The notes below the pieces were generated by a model that was given only the letters and a program-made list of their open reading frames with translations, was not told the origin of the DNA and made no database searches. This document shows positions 26,801-34,326 of a DNA stretch of 64,000 nt, in pieces. The translations under genes were made by a program, and so were the position numbers. This stretch comes from Sphingobacteriales bacterium 46-32. Lineage in GTDB: Bacteria; Bacteroidota; Bacteroidia; Chitinophagales; Chitinophagaceae. The DNA is taken from contig MKTY01000019.1 in NCBI GenBank assembly GCA_001898485.1, positions 62,001 to 126,000 on the forward strand. The letters are read 5' to 3'. Every line of letters begins with the position of its first letter. The stretch's first letter is position 1.

Positions 26801-27521
26801 TACTGGGGCTGGTGGACAGACCTTTGAATGGGATTTTGGTGATCCTGCATCAGGCTCCTCCAATACGTCTGCACTGGCTAATCCCACACATCTTTATCAG
26901 ACACCAGGCGTCTATACTATACGCCTGATCGTAATCGATCCGAATACCTGTAACGTGAGAGACACCGTGTTTGGAACAATCAATGTGTATGAAAAACCAA
27001 CGGCCAACTTTACATACAGCCCGATGACGCCTGTTGTAAATACGCCACACCTGTTTTCCAACAACTCTTCGGCTAATGCGGTTCGGTTTAAATGGGATTT
27101 CGGCGATGGCACCATTCTGGAAACTACCAGCCGCAATAACATTACACACCAGTTCAATGCAACAGGAAAATTTAACGTTTGTCTTATCGCTTTTACAGAA
27201 AGCGGATGCAGCGATACACTCTGTGAGCCGGTCAGTGCAATAGTAGTACCTAAACTGGATGTGCCCAACGCATTTACACCCAATAGCGGTGATATCAACA
27301 GCACCATTATGGTAAAGGGTTTTGGTATTGCCAAAATGAGGTTTATTATCTGGAATCGTTGGGGGCAGAAGGTATTTGAAACAAATAATCCGTTGCAGGG
27401 CTGGGATGGAAGGGTGAAAGGTGTGGTGCAGCCTATGGATGTATATGCCTATACACTCGATGTTGAATTTTTTGACGGAACAAAGGCAACGAAGAAAGGA
27501 GATATTACCTTGATCAGGTAA
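23886..27521 (+). CDS. Large secreted PKD-domain protein with type IX (gliding-motility type) C-terminal domain
   Basis: 1211 residues. After a signal peptide (about 1-22) comes a region typical of Bacteroidota surface proteins (FIENKGQWDSRVRYMGEI, about 28-250), then SBBP-like beta-propeller repeats (FATYIGGGGNE, SSYLGGDEAD, STYVGTSGIDQ; about 260-720). Four PKD-like domains follow, with IWDFGDG, TWNFGDG, EWDFGDP and KWDFGDG, and the chain ends in the type B sorting domain (VPNAFTPNSGD, FIIWNRWGQKVFET, GDITLIR). It should be exported by Sec and then the type IX system and left on the cell surface. The PorP/SprF gene after it is the usual partner. Confidence 0.9.
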   Translation: MATLKSSIFSVVLLAFSFAAEAQDYSNIEFIENKGQWDSRVRYMGEINSGAIFIRNTGFTVLQHQPDEYAQVQRMAQHPDSAGLNALRRSDGKLTVNSHAWNVDFVGASPQMRLVPDKSLPTYNNYFLGNDPSKWASECKIYQAMTLENVYPNVDVRYYTYNGMLKYDIVARPGSDISKIALRYEGIDKIEVKNKELVLKTSLGERKESSPYTYQADGKERREVSCKYVIKGDQVTFDVKGYDRNSTVVIDPTLIFCSLSNSSATNWGFTATYGPDGSFYGGAIVFRANSFPVSPGAFQTVYQGGVGSLAVDIGIIRLSANGSNRLFATYIGGGGNEQPHSLIVDPSGNVIIAGRTNSTSTTFGSLFPTTGPTIGPGGGYDIAIVKLSANGSTLLGSRLIGGSGDDGVNIQETRAGTISLQQNYGDDGRSEVILDGANNIYVASCTRSVNFPVNNGFQASSGGGQDAVLIKMDPNLAGAAALFSSYLGGDEADAAYVLSLAPNGDIFVAGGTESDNFPGSHAGTIGTASNGGIDGFIAQVSNNGSTLIRSTYVGTSGIDQIYGIQFDLKGFVYIMGQTTGDMPLINSGYNSQTVGKQFIGKLQPDLSAYVYRTRFGTNGPRPNISPTAFLVDRCENVYVSGWGGSISGSTNQYLSGGTMGMETTADALQRTTDGRDFYFFVLRKDAVGLLYASFFGQSDGFTDHVDGGTSRFDRNGVIYQGVCANCNGGAIFPTTPGVWGPVKPASAACNLGMIKIAFNLAGVGANVRAEIGGVVNDTAGCVPLDVTFNDLVRSAREYIWDFGDGTPQVGPIAATAGGYQQTHTFTSTGTFRVMLIAIDPTSCNERDTVYTNIRVGDLEAYLRANVVKLDPCDAFNYRFDNLSTTDPLRPFTDTSFTWNFGDGSPRIRGGLASVTHAYAAPGTYNAWLVLNDTNYCNNPDSIQIVVRVSANVDASFDAPPIGCAPDYVPFIYTGAGGQTFEWDFGDPASGSSNTSALANPTHLYQTPGVYTIRLIVIDPNTCNVRDTVFGTINVYEKPTANFTYSPMTPVVNTPHLFSNNSSANAVRFKWDFGDGTILETTSRNNITHQFNATGKFNVCLIAFTESGCSDTLCEPVSAIVVPKLDVPNAFTPNSGDINSTIMVKGFGIAKMRFIIWNRWGQKVFETNNPLQGWDGRVKGVVQPMDVYAYTLDVEFFDGTKATKKGDITLIR

Positions 27522-27554
27522 TCTACCGGTGTCTAAAAGTGAAAAGGAGGACTT

Positions 27555-28592
27555 ATGAAACAGCTTAGAGAGATCGTTATACTGACCGCAATAATGTGGG
27601 TGGGCATGCCTGTGGCTTTTTCACAAGATCTTCATTTTTCCCAGTTCATGAATTCACCTCTGTTGACCAATCCGGCCAATACAGGGTTTATGCCCGAAGG
27701 CGATTACAGGATTGGTGTAAATTACCGCAATCAATGGTCCTCTGTAATGCAGGTGCCCTATAAAACCATGAGCGCTTATGGCGATGTGCAGGTGGCGCAA
27801 CGCGACAATAGCTGGTTGGGTGTGGGAGGAGTACTGTTGCGCGATGTAGCAGGTAGTGGCAACCTTACTTCAACCAAGGTATATGGATCAGTAGCCTACC
27901 ACCAGATGCTGGGCCTTGGCAGTCTTGTTACACTTGGCTTTAATGCCGGATGGGCCAACAAACGGATCAATACGACGAATCTCACTTTTCCCAGTCAGTG
28001 GAATGGTGAGTTCTTTGACTCACATAATATCGGTCAGGCCCCTCAGCTTGATCGTACCAATATCAGCTATCTCGATCTTCAGGCCGGACTCAACTACGCT
28101 TATTTTCCGGATGAGAATACCTATTTCAATGCAGGCTTTTCGACTATGCATATCAATCGGCCGCGTGAATCTTTTTTTAATGAGAAGAGCGGGATTGACA
28201 ACCGTATTCCCGCACGTCATACGGCTTTTATTAACGGAAGCTTCAAACTCAATGATCAGGTGATCATTAATCCCAATTCTTATTTCAGCCTGCAGGCTAA
28301 ATCATATGAATGGCTCATTGGTACCAATGTGCATTATAATTTGTCCGGCGATGGACAGAATGTACTCATTGCGGGATTGTATTACCGTAGTTCCGATGCG
28401 GTGATTCCCATGGTGGGGCTTGGGCTGAAAGATTATGTATTTACTTTTACCTATGATGCCACCGTGTCTACACTGCGTAATTATAATAACTCGCGCGGCG
28501 CACTGGAATTTTCACTGGTAAAAACGGGTGTTATAGATGCATACAGAGGCACCCCACGTGAGGCCCGTTGTCCTACTTTTAAATTGTACTGA
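27555..28592 (+). CDS. PorP/SprF-family type IX secretion membrane protein
   Basis: 345 residues with a signal peptide ending near FSQD. The family start DLHFSQFMNSPLLTNPANTGFM and the repeated beta strands identify PorP/SprF, an outer-membrane beta-barrel which holds a type B cargo protein at the surface. It follows the PKD cargo gene by 33 bases, and such pairing of a cargo with its own SprF copy is normal in Bacteroidota. A purine-rich GGAGG lies at 27547-27551, one of the few Shine-Dalgarno-like sequences in the window. Confidence 0.92.
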   Translation: MKQLREIVILTAIMWVGMPVAFSQDLHFSQFMNSPLLTNPANTGFMPEGDYRIGVNYRNQWSSVMQVPYKTMSAYGDVQVAQRDNSWLGVGGVLLRDVAGSGNLTSTKVYGSVAYHQMLGLGSLVTLGFNAGWANKRINTTNLTFPSQWNGEFFDSHNIGQAPQLDRTNISYLDLQAGLNYAYFPDENTYFNAGFSTMHINRPRESFFNEKSGIDNRIPARHTAFINGSFKLNDQVIINPNSYFSLQAKSYEWLIGTNVHYNLSGDGQNVLIAGLYYRSSDAVIPMVGLGLKDYVFTFTYDATVSTLRNYNNSRGALEFSLVKTGVIDAYRGTPREARCPTFKLY

Positions 28593-28714
28593 CGCCAGCT
28601 GGTTTTACTCCGCATTTTCTTAGGGAACGTTAAAGTGAGCATTATTAAAAAGGTAATGGAGAAATAACTCTTTTTTTTACCGATTTTTACCTTCATAAAC
28701 CAACCAAAACTGAT

Positions 28715-29206
28715 ATGCGAGAAGCGCAAAATTCTGCCCGGCCAAAGGATATCTGGAAAGGAGCCAAAGTGCTGGCTATCGCTATTGTAGCAGGGGCTGC
28801 AATATTTATACTGGTAGCCCTGGTGATCAACCAGGTATATGGCCCGTTTAAACCCGAATGGAAAGAATACCGTACCTGGCTTGGTATTGTTTTTTTTCTG
28901 CTTTGCGGCGGAGCTTTGATCATAGGCAAAAAGAGGATGTTGCAGAAAACAAACAGAGCTGTCAGCGAAGGAGGAAGCCTGGTATCGAGATTACAGCTGT
29001 ATGTACAGGGATTGACAAAATACCTTGCTGCCTGTGAGCTGCCCGTAGCACTCGGATGCATTTTGTTTTTGCTCACTGGTGAGTTCGTCTTTATGGCATT
29101 CTCAGCTGTTATGACCGGCAATATGCTGGCACAACTGCCACTGAAACGGCGCATTGCAGAGATGCTGCAACTAAATGAAGGAGAATTAATGGAAATCGAA
29201 AAATAG
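28715..29206 (+). CDS. Hypothetical four-helix membrane protein
   Basis: 163 residues. A charged N-terminus is followed by hydrophobic segments at about 20-43, 52-69, 107-122 and 124-138, and a charged tail (NEGELMEIEK). The pattern suggests two hairpins in the inner membrane with a cytoplasmic loop (KKRMLQKTNRAVSEGGSLVSRLQ) between them. No family is recognised. It ends four bases before the next gene, so the two are probably co-transcribed. Confidence 0.72.
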   Translation: MREAQNSARPKDIWKGAKVLAIAIVAGAAIFILVALVINQVYGPFKPEWKEYRTWLGIVFFLLCGGALIIGKKRMLQKTNRAVSEGGSLVSRLQLYVQGLTKYLAACELPVALGCILFLLTGEFVFMAFSAVMTGNMLAQLPLKRRIAEMLQLNEGELMEIEK

Positions 29207-29210
29207 CATC

Positions 29211-29825
29211 ATGACAAACAGAATGACTCGTTTTGCGGCAATGATCCTGATTGGTTGTCTGGGACTGACACAACAGTTACAGGCGCAGGATGAAAATGGC
29301 GGAGGTGGTTTCAGCAAGGACCGGTTGTTTTCCGGTGGTAGCATCTCTCTGGGTTTTTCCAATAACACTTTTCAGATGGGGGCCAATCCAGTGCTGGGTT
29401 ACAGCATTGCCGACTGGATTGATGCAGGCATAGTTGTTAATTATATCTATACGTCTTACCGCGATGTTTATGAGTTTAATGACCGGCTGCGCCAGTCCTT
29501 GTATGGGGGTGGTGCTTTTACACGTCTGTACCCCATACGGTTTCTGTTTGCGCAGGCACAGATAGAACATAACTTTATTAAGCAGAAATATATTCCTAAC
29601 GGCGGCGGATCATCTGCATCTGCTACCCAGGGAGCCAACAGCCTGCTGTTGGGGGCAGGTTATTCTACCAATCGTTATCCCGGTAGCGGCCAGCCATTTT
29701 TCTACCTCGCTGTTTTGTTTGATGTGCTCAATCAGCAGTATTCACCATATACAGATGCGTATGGCCGTTCGATTCCTGTAATACGGGCAGGCATACAGGT
29801 ACCGCTGTTTCAGGGAGGGCGCTGA
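29211..29825 (+). CDS. Hypothetical outer-membrane beta-barrel protein
   Basis: 204 residues with a signal peptide (about 1-25, ending LQAQ). The mature part has alternating strands rich in aromatic residues (GSISLGFSNNTFQMGANPVLGY in two strands, FFYLAVLFDVLNQQYSPY, PVIRAGIQVPLF), as in small porin-like barrels. Function unknown. It is co-directional with the four-helix protein and converges with the LOG-family gene, whose stop is one base away. Confidence 0.72.
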   Translation: MTNRMTRFAAMILIGCLGLTQQLQAQDENGGGGFSKDRLFSGGSISLGFSNNTFQMGANPVLGYSIADWIDAGIVVNYIYTSYRDVYEFNDRLRQSLYGGGAFTRLYPIRFLFAQAQIEHNFIKQKYIPNGGGSSASATQGANSLLLGAGYSTNRYPGSGQPFFYLAVLFDVLNQQYSPYTDAYGRSIPVIRAGIQVPLFQGGR

Positions 29826-29826
29826 T

Positions 29827-30372
29827 CTACAATGTTGCCAGGTGGGGAAGCAGTTCGGCTGGTGCATTGAGAATAATCAGCCGCTTATAGGCGCTTTCAT
29901 AAAGGAAACCAGCAGCATGCATTTGCTCTATGTGTGCGAGCAGATGGTTATAAAACCCATCTGAGTTAAGAATAAAAATCTTTTTATCGTGTATGGAGAG
30001 CTGATTCCAGGTTACCATTTCAAATAATTCATCGAGTGTGCCAAACCCGCCGGGCAGTATGATAGCGGCATCGCTGAGTTCATACATTTTCTTTTTGCGT
30101 GTGTGCATATTGTCTACTACCAGCAGTTCGGAAATGGCGTTGTGCTGCCGCTCCCAGTCTACGAGCACCTGTGGTATAACGCCGATCACTTTTCCGCCAT
30201 GATGCATCACTTCGTCGGCAATTTTTCCCATGATGCCTACACTGCCGCCGCCGTATATGACGGTGATGCCGGCATTGGCCAACAGCTGACCCAGTGCAAG
30301 TGTATGCTGAATATAGATAGGGTTATTACCGTCTTTGGACCCGCAAAAAACCGCAAGCGATTGTATAGCCAT
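29827..30372 (-). CDS. LOG-family nucleotide ribohydrolase (TIGR00730 type)
   Basis: 181 residues. The family motif PGGFGTLDELFEMVTWNQL contains the PGGxGTxxE signature, and the N-terminus reads LAVFCGSKDGNNPIY. LOG proteins cleave nucleoside 5'-monophosphates, including cytokinin nucleotides in plants, into base and ribose 5-phosphate; in bacteria the natural substrate is often unknown. It is divergent from the symporter gene. Confidence 0.9.
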   Translation of the reverse strand: MAIQSLAVFCGSKDGNNPIYIQHTLALGQLLANAGITVIYGGGSVGIMGKIADEVMHHGGKVIGVIPQVLVDWERQHNAISELLVVDNMHTRKKKMYELSDAAIILPGGFGTLDELFEMVTWNQLSIHDKKIFILNSDGFYNHLLAHIEQMHAAGFLYESAYKRLIILNAPAELLPHLATL

Positions 30373-30378
30373 AGCGTG

Positions 30379-30386
30379 TATTTTTG
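30379..30386 (+). promoter_or_regulatory. -7 box upstream of the symporter
   Basis: TATTTTTG fits the Bacteroidota -7 consensus and would start transcription near 30392, about 70 bases before the ATG at 30462. No clear -33 partner was found. Confidence 0.4.
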
Positions 30387-30461
30387 CTGCAAAGGGAATA
30401 TAAAATTGGCTACCTTCAAAAAAATGCTGTAGCCCTTTTATTTCTTTATAAAAAAATAATT

Positions 30462-32000
30462 ATGTCTGCAGGCCTCCTGGTTTCTTTTGTAGTAGGTTAC
30501 TTTTTACTGTTACTTGTTGTAGCCTGGTATACCTCGCGCAACTCCAATAACGATTCTTTCTTTATCGGCAACCGAAACAGCAACTGGATGCTGGTAGCAT
30601 TTGGCATGATCGGTACCTCCCTGTCTGGCGTCACCTTTGTAAGTGTGCCCGGTGGTGTTGGGCGCGAGGGGTTTGCCTATTTTCAGATCACACTGGGCTA
30701 TCTTATAGGTTACCTGGTCATTGCTTTTGTATTACTACCGCTTTATTACCGGCTCAATCTCACCTCTATTTACAATTATCTGAGCACCCGTTTTGGGTTT
30801 CGTTCCTATAAGACAGGCGCATCGTTTTTTATCCTGTCGCGCACCCTGGGCGCTACCGCGCGGTTATACCTCGTGGTGAAGATTTTGCAGGACAGTATTT
30901 TCTCGTCATTCAGTTTCGTTATCCCCTTTTGGGTCACCACGCTGATCATTCTTATTATGATACTGGTGTATACCTACGAGGGCGGGGTAAAAACGATTGT
31001 GTTTACAGATACCTTACAGACCACTTTTATGCTTACAGGACTGGTGGTATGTGTCGTGTATATTCTCAACCAGATGGATATGAGTCTGGGTTCGGCATTG
31101 TCTAATATGGGTGAAAAGGGCTATTCGCAGATATTCTTTTCCGATCCTAACAGTAAAATGTTTTTTCTAAAGCAGATACTGGCAGGTGCATTTATTACCA
31201 TCACGATGACGGGTATGGATCAGGAGATGATGCAGAAAAATATTTCGGTTCGTACGCTGAAGGATTCACAGAAAAATGTGATTACTCTCAGTGTGATCAT
31301 GCTTTTTGTGATCCTGCTGTTTCTCGTGCTGGGCGGATTGTTGTATATGTACAGCGAAAGCCTGGGAGCGCATTATACCACTGTTGTGGAAAATGGAAAA
31401 GAAGTAACAAAGTGGATGCTGGGGGGCAATGATGCCACTGCAGACAGGCTGTTTCCGGTGGTGGCACTGAAATATATGCCCCCGATCGTTTCTGTAATTT
31501 TTATCATAGCACTGATCTCTGCGCTGTTTCCCAGTGCCGATGGTGCTATCACAGCACTCACGTCCTCGTTTTGTATCGATATACTGGGTATTCAGCGCCG
31601 GCCCGAATGGACAGATGAAAAGAAGAAACGCATTCGTCAGCGGGTGCACCTCGGGTTTGCAGCGATATTCCTGCTGTTTGTGATGATATTTAAATGGGTA
31701 AATGATCCCAGCATGATTGGTGTGATTTTAAAAGTGGCTGCCTATACCTATGGTCCTCTGCTGGGATTGTTCAGTTTTGGAATCCTTACCCGCCGGGCGA
31801 TACTCGATAAATGGGTGCCGGTGGTATGTGTGCTGGCACCGATCATCTGCTTCGAACTGGAAAAATATCAGAAGATGCTGCTGGGATCCTTCGAAATCGG
31901 ACTTGAACTCCTCATCATTAACGGGTTACTTACGTTCCTTGGCCTGTTGCTGATATCACGCAAAGCCGATAAACCGGTAGCGGCCAATCAGAAGTCGTAG
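30462..32000 (+). CDS. Sodium:solute symporter family transporter
   Basis: 512 residues from the ATG at 30462 (MSAGLLVSFVVGYFL). Upstream in-frame codons add only charged residues and are unlikely to be translated. About 13 hydrophobic helices are present. Family marks are RNSNNDSFFIGNRNSNW, the sodium-site helix region GMIGTSLSGVTFVSVPG, and ALISALFPSADGAITALTSSF. The solute (sugar, amino acid, carboxylate) cannot be assigned. The protein sits in the inner membrane and uses the sodium gradient. Confidence 0.9.
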   Translation: MSAGLLVSFVVGYFLLLLVVAWYTSRNSNNDSFFIGNRNSNWMLVAFGMIGTSLSGVTFVSVPGGVGREGFAYFQITLGYLIGYLVIAFVLLPLYYRLNLTSIYNYLSTRFGFRSYKTGASFFILSRTLGATARLYLVVKILQDSIFSSFSFVIPFWVTTLIILIMILVYTYEGGVKTIVFTDTLQTTFMLTGLVVCVVYILNQMDMSLGSALSNMGEKGYSQIFFSDPNSKMFFLKQILAGAFITITMTGMDQEMMQKNISVRTLKDSQKNVITLSVIMLFVILLFLVLGGLLYMYSESLGAHYTTVVENGKEVTKWMLGGNDATADRLFPVVALKYMPPIVSVIFIIALISALFPSADGAITALTSSFCIDILGIQRRPEWTDEKKKRIRQRVHLGFAAIFLLFVMIFKWVNDPSMIGVILKVAAYTYGPLLGLFSFGILTRRAILDKWVPVVCVLAPIICFELEKYQKMLLGSFEIGLELLIINGLLTFLGLLLISRKADKPVAANQKS

Positions 32001-32008
32001 TACCTTTG
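32001..32008 (+). promoter_or_regulatory. -7 box upstream of the O-methyltransferase
   Basis: TACCTTTG matches TAnnTTTG and begins immediately after the symporter stop codon. Transcription would start near 32013, leaving a short leader before the ATG at 32027 and excluding the in-frame TTG at 32006 as start. Confidence 0.5.
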
Positions 32009-32026
32009 CATTTTAAAGCAAATGGT

Positions 32027-32665
32027 ATGGATCTGATACATCCCCTGGTAGAAGCGTATGCAGAAAGGTATACCAGCTCCGAAGATGAATTGATTGCCGA
32101 AGTAGGGGCTTTTACCCGGGCGCATCATCCGGAGCAGCATATGCTGAGTGGTCACCTGCAGGGCAAACTGCTCGAAATGATCAGCCGCATGGTAGCTCCC
32201 CGGCGTATCCTCGAAATCGGCACGTTTACCGGTTACAGCGCTCTTTGCCTGGCAAAAGGCTTAACAGCCGATGGTCAGCTGCACACCATCGAATTGCGGG
32301 AGGCCGATGCTGCTACAGCCCGTGGATTTTTTGCCCGCTCCGGCCAGGCAGGCCAGATAATTTTACATACCGGAAATGCGTTAGAGATTATCCCCAGCCT
32401 TGGCGAGACCTGGGATCTGGTATTTATTGACGCTGATAAACCCGCGTATATTGAATATTTTAAGTTGATTTTGCCTCAATTGCGCACAAACGGGTTTATC
32501 TTAGCGGATAATATTTTTTTCCACGGCCAGGTCCTGGAACAGGAGGTTAAAGGCAAGAGTGCCAGGGGTATACAGGCGTTTAATGATTTTATCCGGGAAC
32601 AAAATGATATTGACAAAATGATCATAACCATCAGAGATGGCTTGTTCCTGATCCGTAAAAAGTAA
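32027..32665 (+). CDS. SAM-dependent O-methyltransferase (class I, COMT-like)
   Basis: 212 residues. The SAM-binding motif I is RILEIGTFTGYSALCLAKGL, the acidic loop is LHTIELRE, and the metal-binding part is WDLVFIDADKPAYIEYFKLILPQL with FILADNIFFHG. This is the bacterial O-methyltransferase family 3, related to catechol and caffeoyl-CoA methyltransferases; the acceptor is unknown. ATG 32027 is preferred because a -7 promoter box overlaps the earlier TTG. Confidence 0.92.
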   Translation: MDLIHPLVEAYAERYTSSEDELIAEVGAFTRAHHPEQHMLSGHLQGKLLEMISRMVAPRRILEIGTFTGYSALCLAKGLTADGQLHTIELREADAATARGFFARSGQAGQIILHTGNALEIIPSLGETWDLVFIDADKPAYIEYFKLILPQLRTNGFILADNIFFHGQVLEQEVKGKSARGIQAFNDFIREQNDIDKMIITIRDGLFLIRKK

Positions 32666-32679
32666 TAAGACAGCTGCAG

Positions 32680-33729
32680 ATGCGCGTATCATTTATCTTA
32701 CTTGTCCTCATACTGGCCACAGCCCGCAGTGCCAGTGCACAGGGAAAAGAAACCATAGAAGCATACATAGCTACCTACAAAGAACTGGCTATTGAAGAAA
32801 TGCAACGGACCGGCGTGCCGGCTTCCATCAAACTGGCCCAGGGCATCCACGAAACTTCGGCCGGAACCAGCGATCTGGTAAAAAAATCGAATAATCATTT
32901 TGGGATAAAATGTAAGTCGAACTGGACGGGTGAGTCTGTTTCGCATACCGACGATGCGCCCAATGAATGTTTCCGTAAATATCCTGAAGCATCGCAGTCG
33001 TACCGCGACCATTCCGACTTTCTTAAAAACAGTCCGCGCTATGCAGGCCTGTTTAAACTGGATCCTGAAGATTATAAAGCATGGGCCAACGGACTGAAGA
33101 AAGCAGGGTATGCAACCAATCCCCGTTACCCGCAGGTTATTATTAAACTTATAGAAGATTATCATTTGCAGGATTATACGCTTATCGCTCTTGGTAAAAT
33201 GCAAAAACCCGGAAATGATGAAATAGCAGCAGTAGCCATAGTATCGGGTACGGAAACAATAGCGACTCCTGCCATTGTAACACCAGTCGTGGAAAAAGTA
33301 GCGTTTGACTATCCCAGTGGTATATTCCAGATAAATGAAACGCGTGTAACACATTTGCCGGCCGGCACCTCATTGCTGGCTATTGCACAGCAGCATGATA
33401 TTCCCCTTAAAAGATTGCTCGAGTTTAATGAATTGAATGAGCTGGAAAGCCTGGAGCGTGATCAGCTGATTTTTTTGCAGCGCAAACGTAAGACAGGAGC
33501 ACACGATTTCCATTTCGTAAAAACCGGCGAGACGCTGTATGATATTGCACAGGCAGAGGGTATTCGTATGGATGCATTGCTTGAACTGAATCAGCTGATC
33601 GCAGGTATGCAACCAGCTACAGGCGAGCAGTTATACCTGAAACGTAAAGCACCTTCCCGTCCCCGGCTGGCCGCAGGCGATGTTACTTCTATACAACCGG
33701 CTGTACACAAGAGATCAGCCACCAACTAA
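32680..33729 (+). CDS. Exported peptidoglycan hydrolase: glucosaminidase domain plus two LysM repeats
   Basis: 349 residues with a signal peptide ending near SASAQG. The glucosaminidase domain (about 25-165) has IKLAQGIHETSAGTSDLVKKSNNHFGIKC in two parts, with the catalytic Glu at residue 58. Two LysM repeats follow (about 225-270, HLPAGTSLLAIAQQHDIPL; and 280-325, FVKTGETLYDIAQAEGIRM), which bind peptidoglycan. It cuts the glycan strands and is probably used in wall growth or division. It lies 14 bases behind the methyltransferase stop and directly before hpt. Confidence 0.92.
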   Translation: MRVSFILLVLILATARSASAQGKETIEAYIATYKELAIEEMQRTGVPASIKLAQGIHETSAGTSDLVKKSNNHFGIKCKSNWTGESVSHTDDAPNECFRKYPEASQSYRDHSDFLKNSPRYAGLFKLDPEDYKAWANGLKKAGYATNPRYPQVIIKLIEDYHLQDYTLIALGKMQKPGNDEIAAVAIVSGTETIATPAIVTPVVEKVAFDYPSGIFQINETRVTHLPAGTSLLAIAQQHDIPLKRLLEFNELNELESLERDQLIFLQRKRKTGAHDFHFVKTGETLYDIAQAEGIRMDALLELNQLIAGMQPATGEQLYLKRKAPSRPRLAAGDVTSIQPAVHKRSATN

Positions 33730-33736
33730 ATCTGCT

Positions 33737-34273
33737 ATGGCGCTTATAACGGTTCACGACAAAACATTTGAAACTTATCTGGCCGAAGAAACGATTCAAC
33801 ACCGGGTAAAGGAACTGGCCCGGCAGATAGATGAAGATTATGCAGGGAAGCGCCCACTCTTTATTGCCATTCTCAACGGCTCATTCATGTTTGCTGCCGA
33901 CCTCTTTAAATACTTGCAAATAGAAGCCGAGATCAGCTTTATTAAAATTTCTTCTTACAAGGGTATGCAGTCGACCGGTCGCGTTGTGACTACCATCGGG
34001 CTGGATGATGATCTCTTTGGCCGCGATGTGGTACTGCTGGAAGATATCGTGGATACAGGCAAAACATTGCACAACTTTCTCCCCCGGCTTGAGCATCAGC
34101 AGCCACGCAGCCTTCGGTTGGCTACCCTGCTGCACAAACCGGATGCCACCGAATACCCCCTGCAGCTTGACTATGTAGGCTTTTCCATTCCCAACAAATT
34201 TGTACTTGGTTACGGGCTCGATTACGATGGCCTTGGGCGTAACCTGAAAGAGATATATCAGTTGGTGCAGTAG
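33737..34273 (+). CDS. hpt: Hypoxanthine phosphoribosyltransferase
   Basis: 178 residues from the ATG at 33737; an earlier in-frame start would overlap the preceding gene with residues foreign to the family. The PRPP-binding signature VVLLEDIVDTGKTL and the loop SSYKGMQSTGRV identify hypoxanthine/guanine phosphoribosyltransferase, which salvages purine bases to IMP or GMP. The gene begins seven bases after the LysM protein stop. Confidence 0.94.
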   Translation: MALITVHDKTFETYLAEETIQHRVKELARQIDEDYAGKRPLFIAILNGSFMFAADLFKYLQIEAEISFIKISSYKGMQSTGRVVTTIGLDDDLFGRDVVLLEDIVDTGKTLHNFLPRLEHQQPRSLRLATLLHKPDATEYPLQLDYVGFSIPNKFVLGYGLDYDGLGRNLKEIYQLVQ

Positions 34274-34326
34274 GGGTATTATGCGGTCTCAGGCTTTTTT
34301 ACCAATTTTGTCTATTATATATCCGA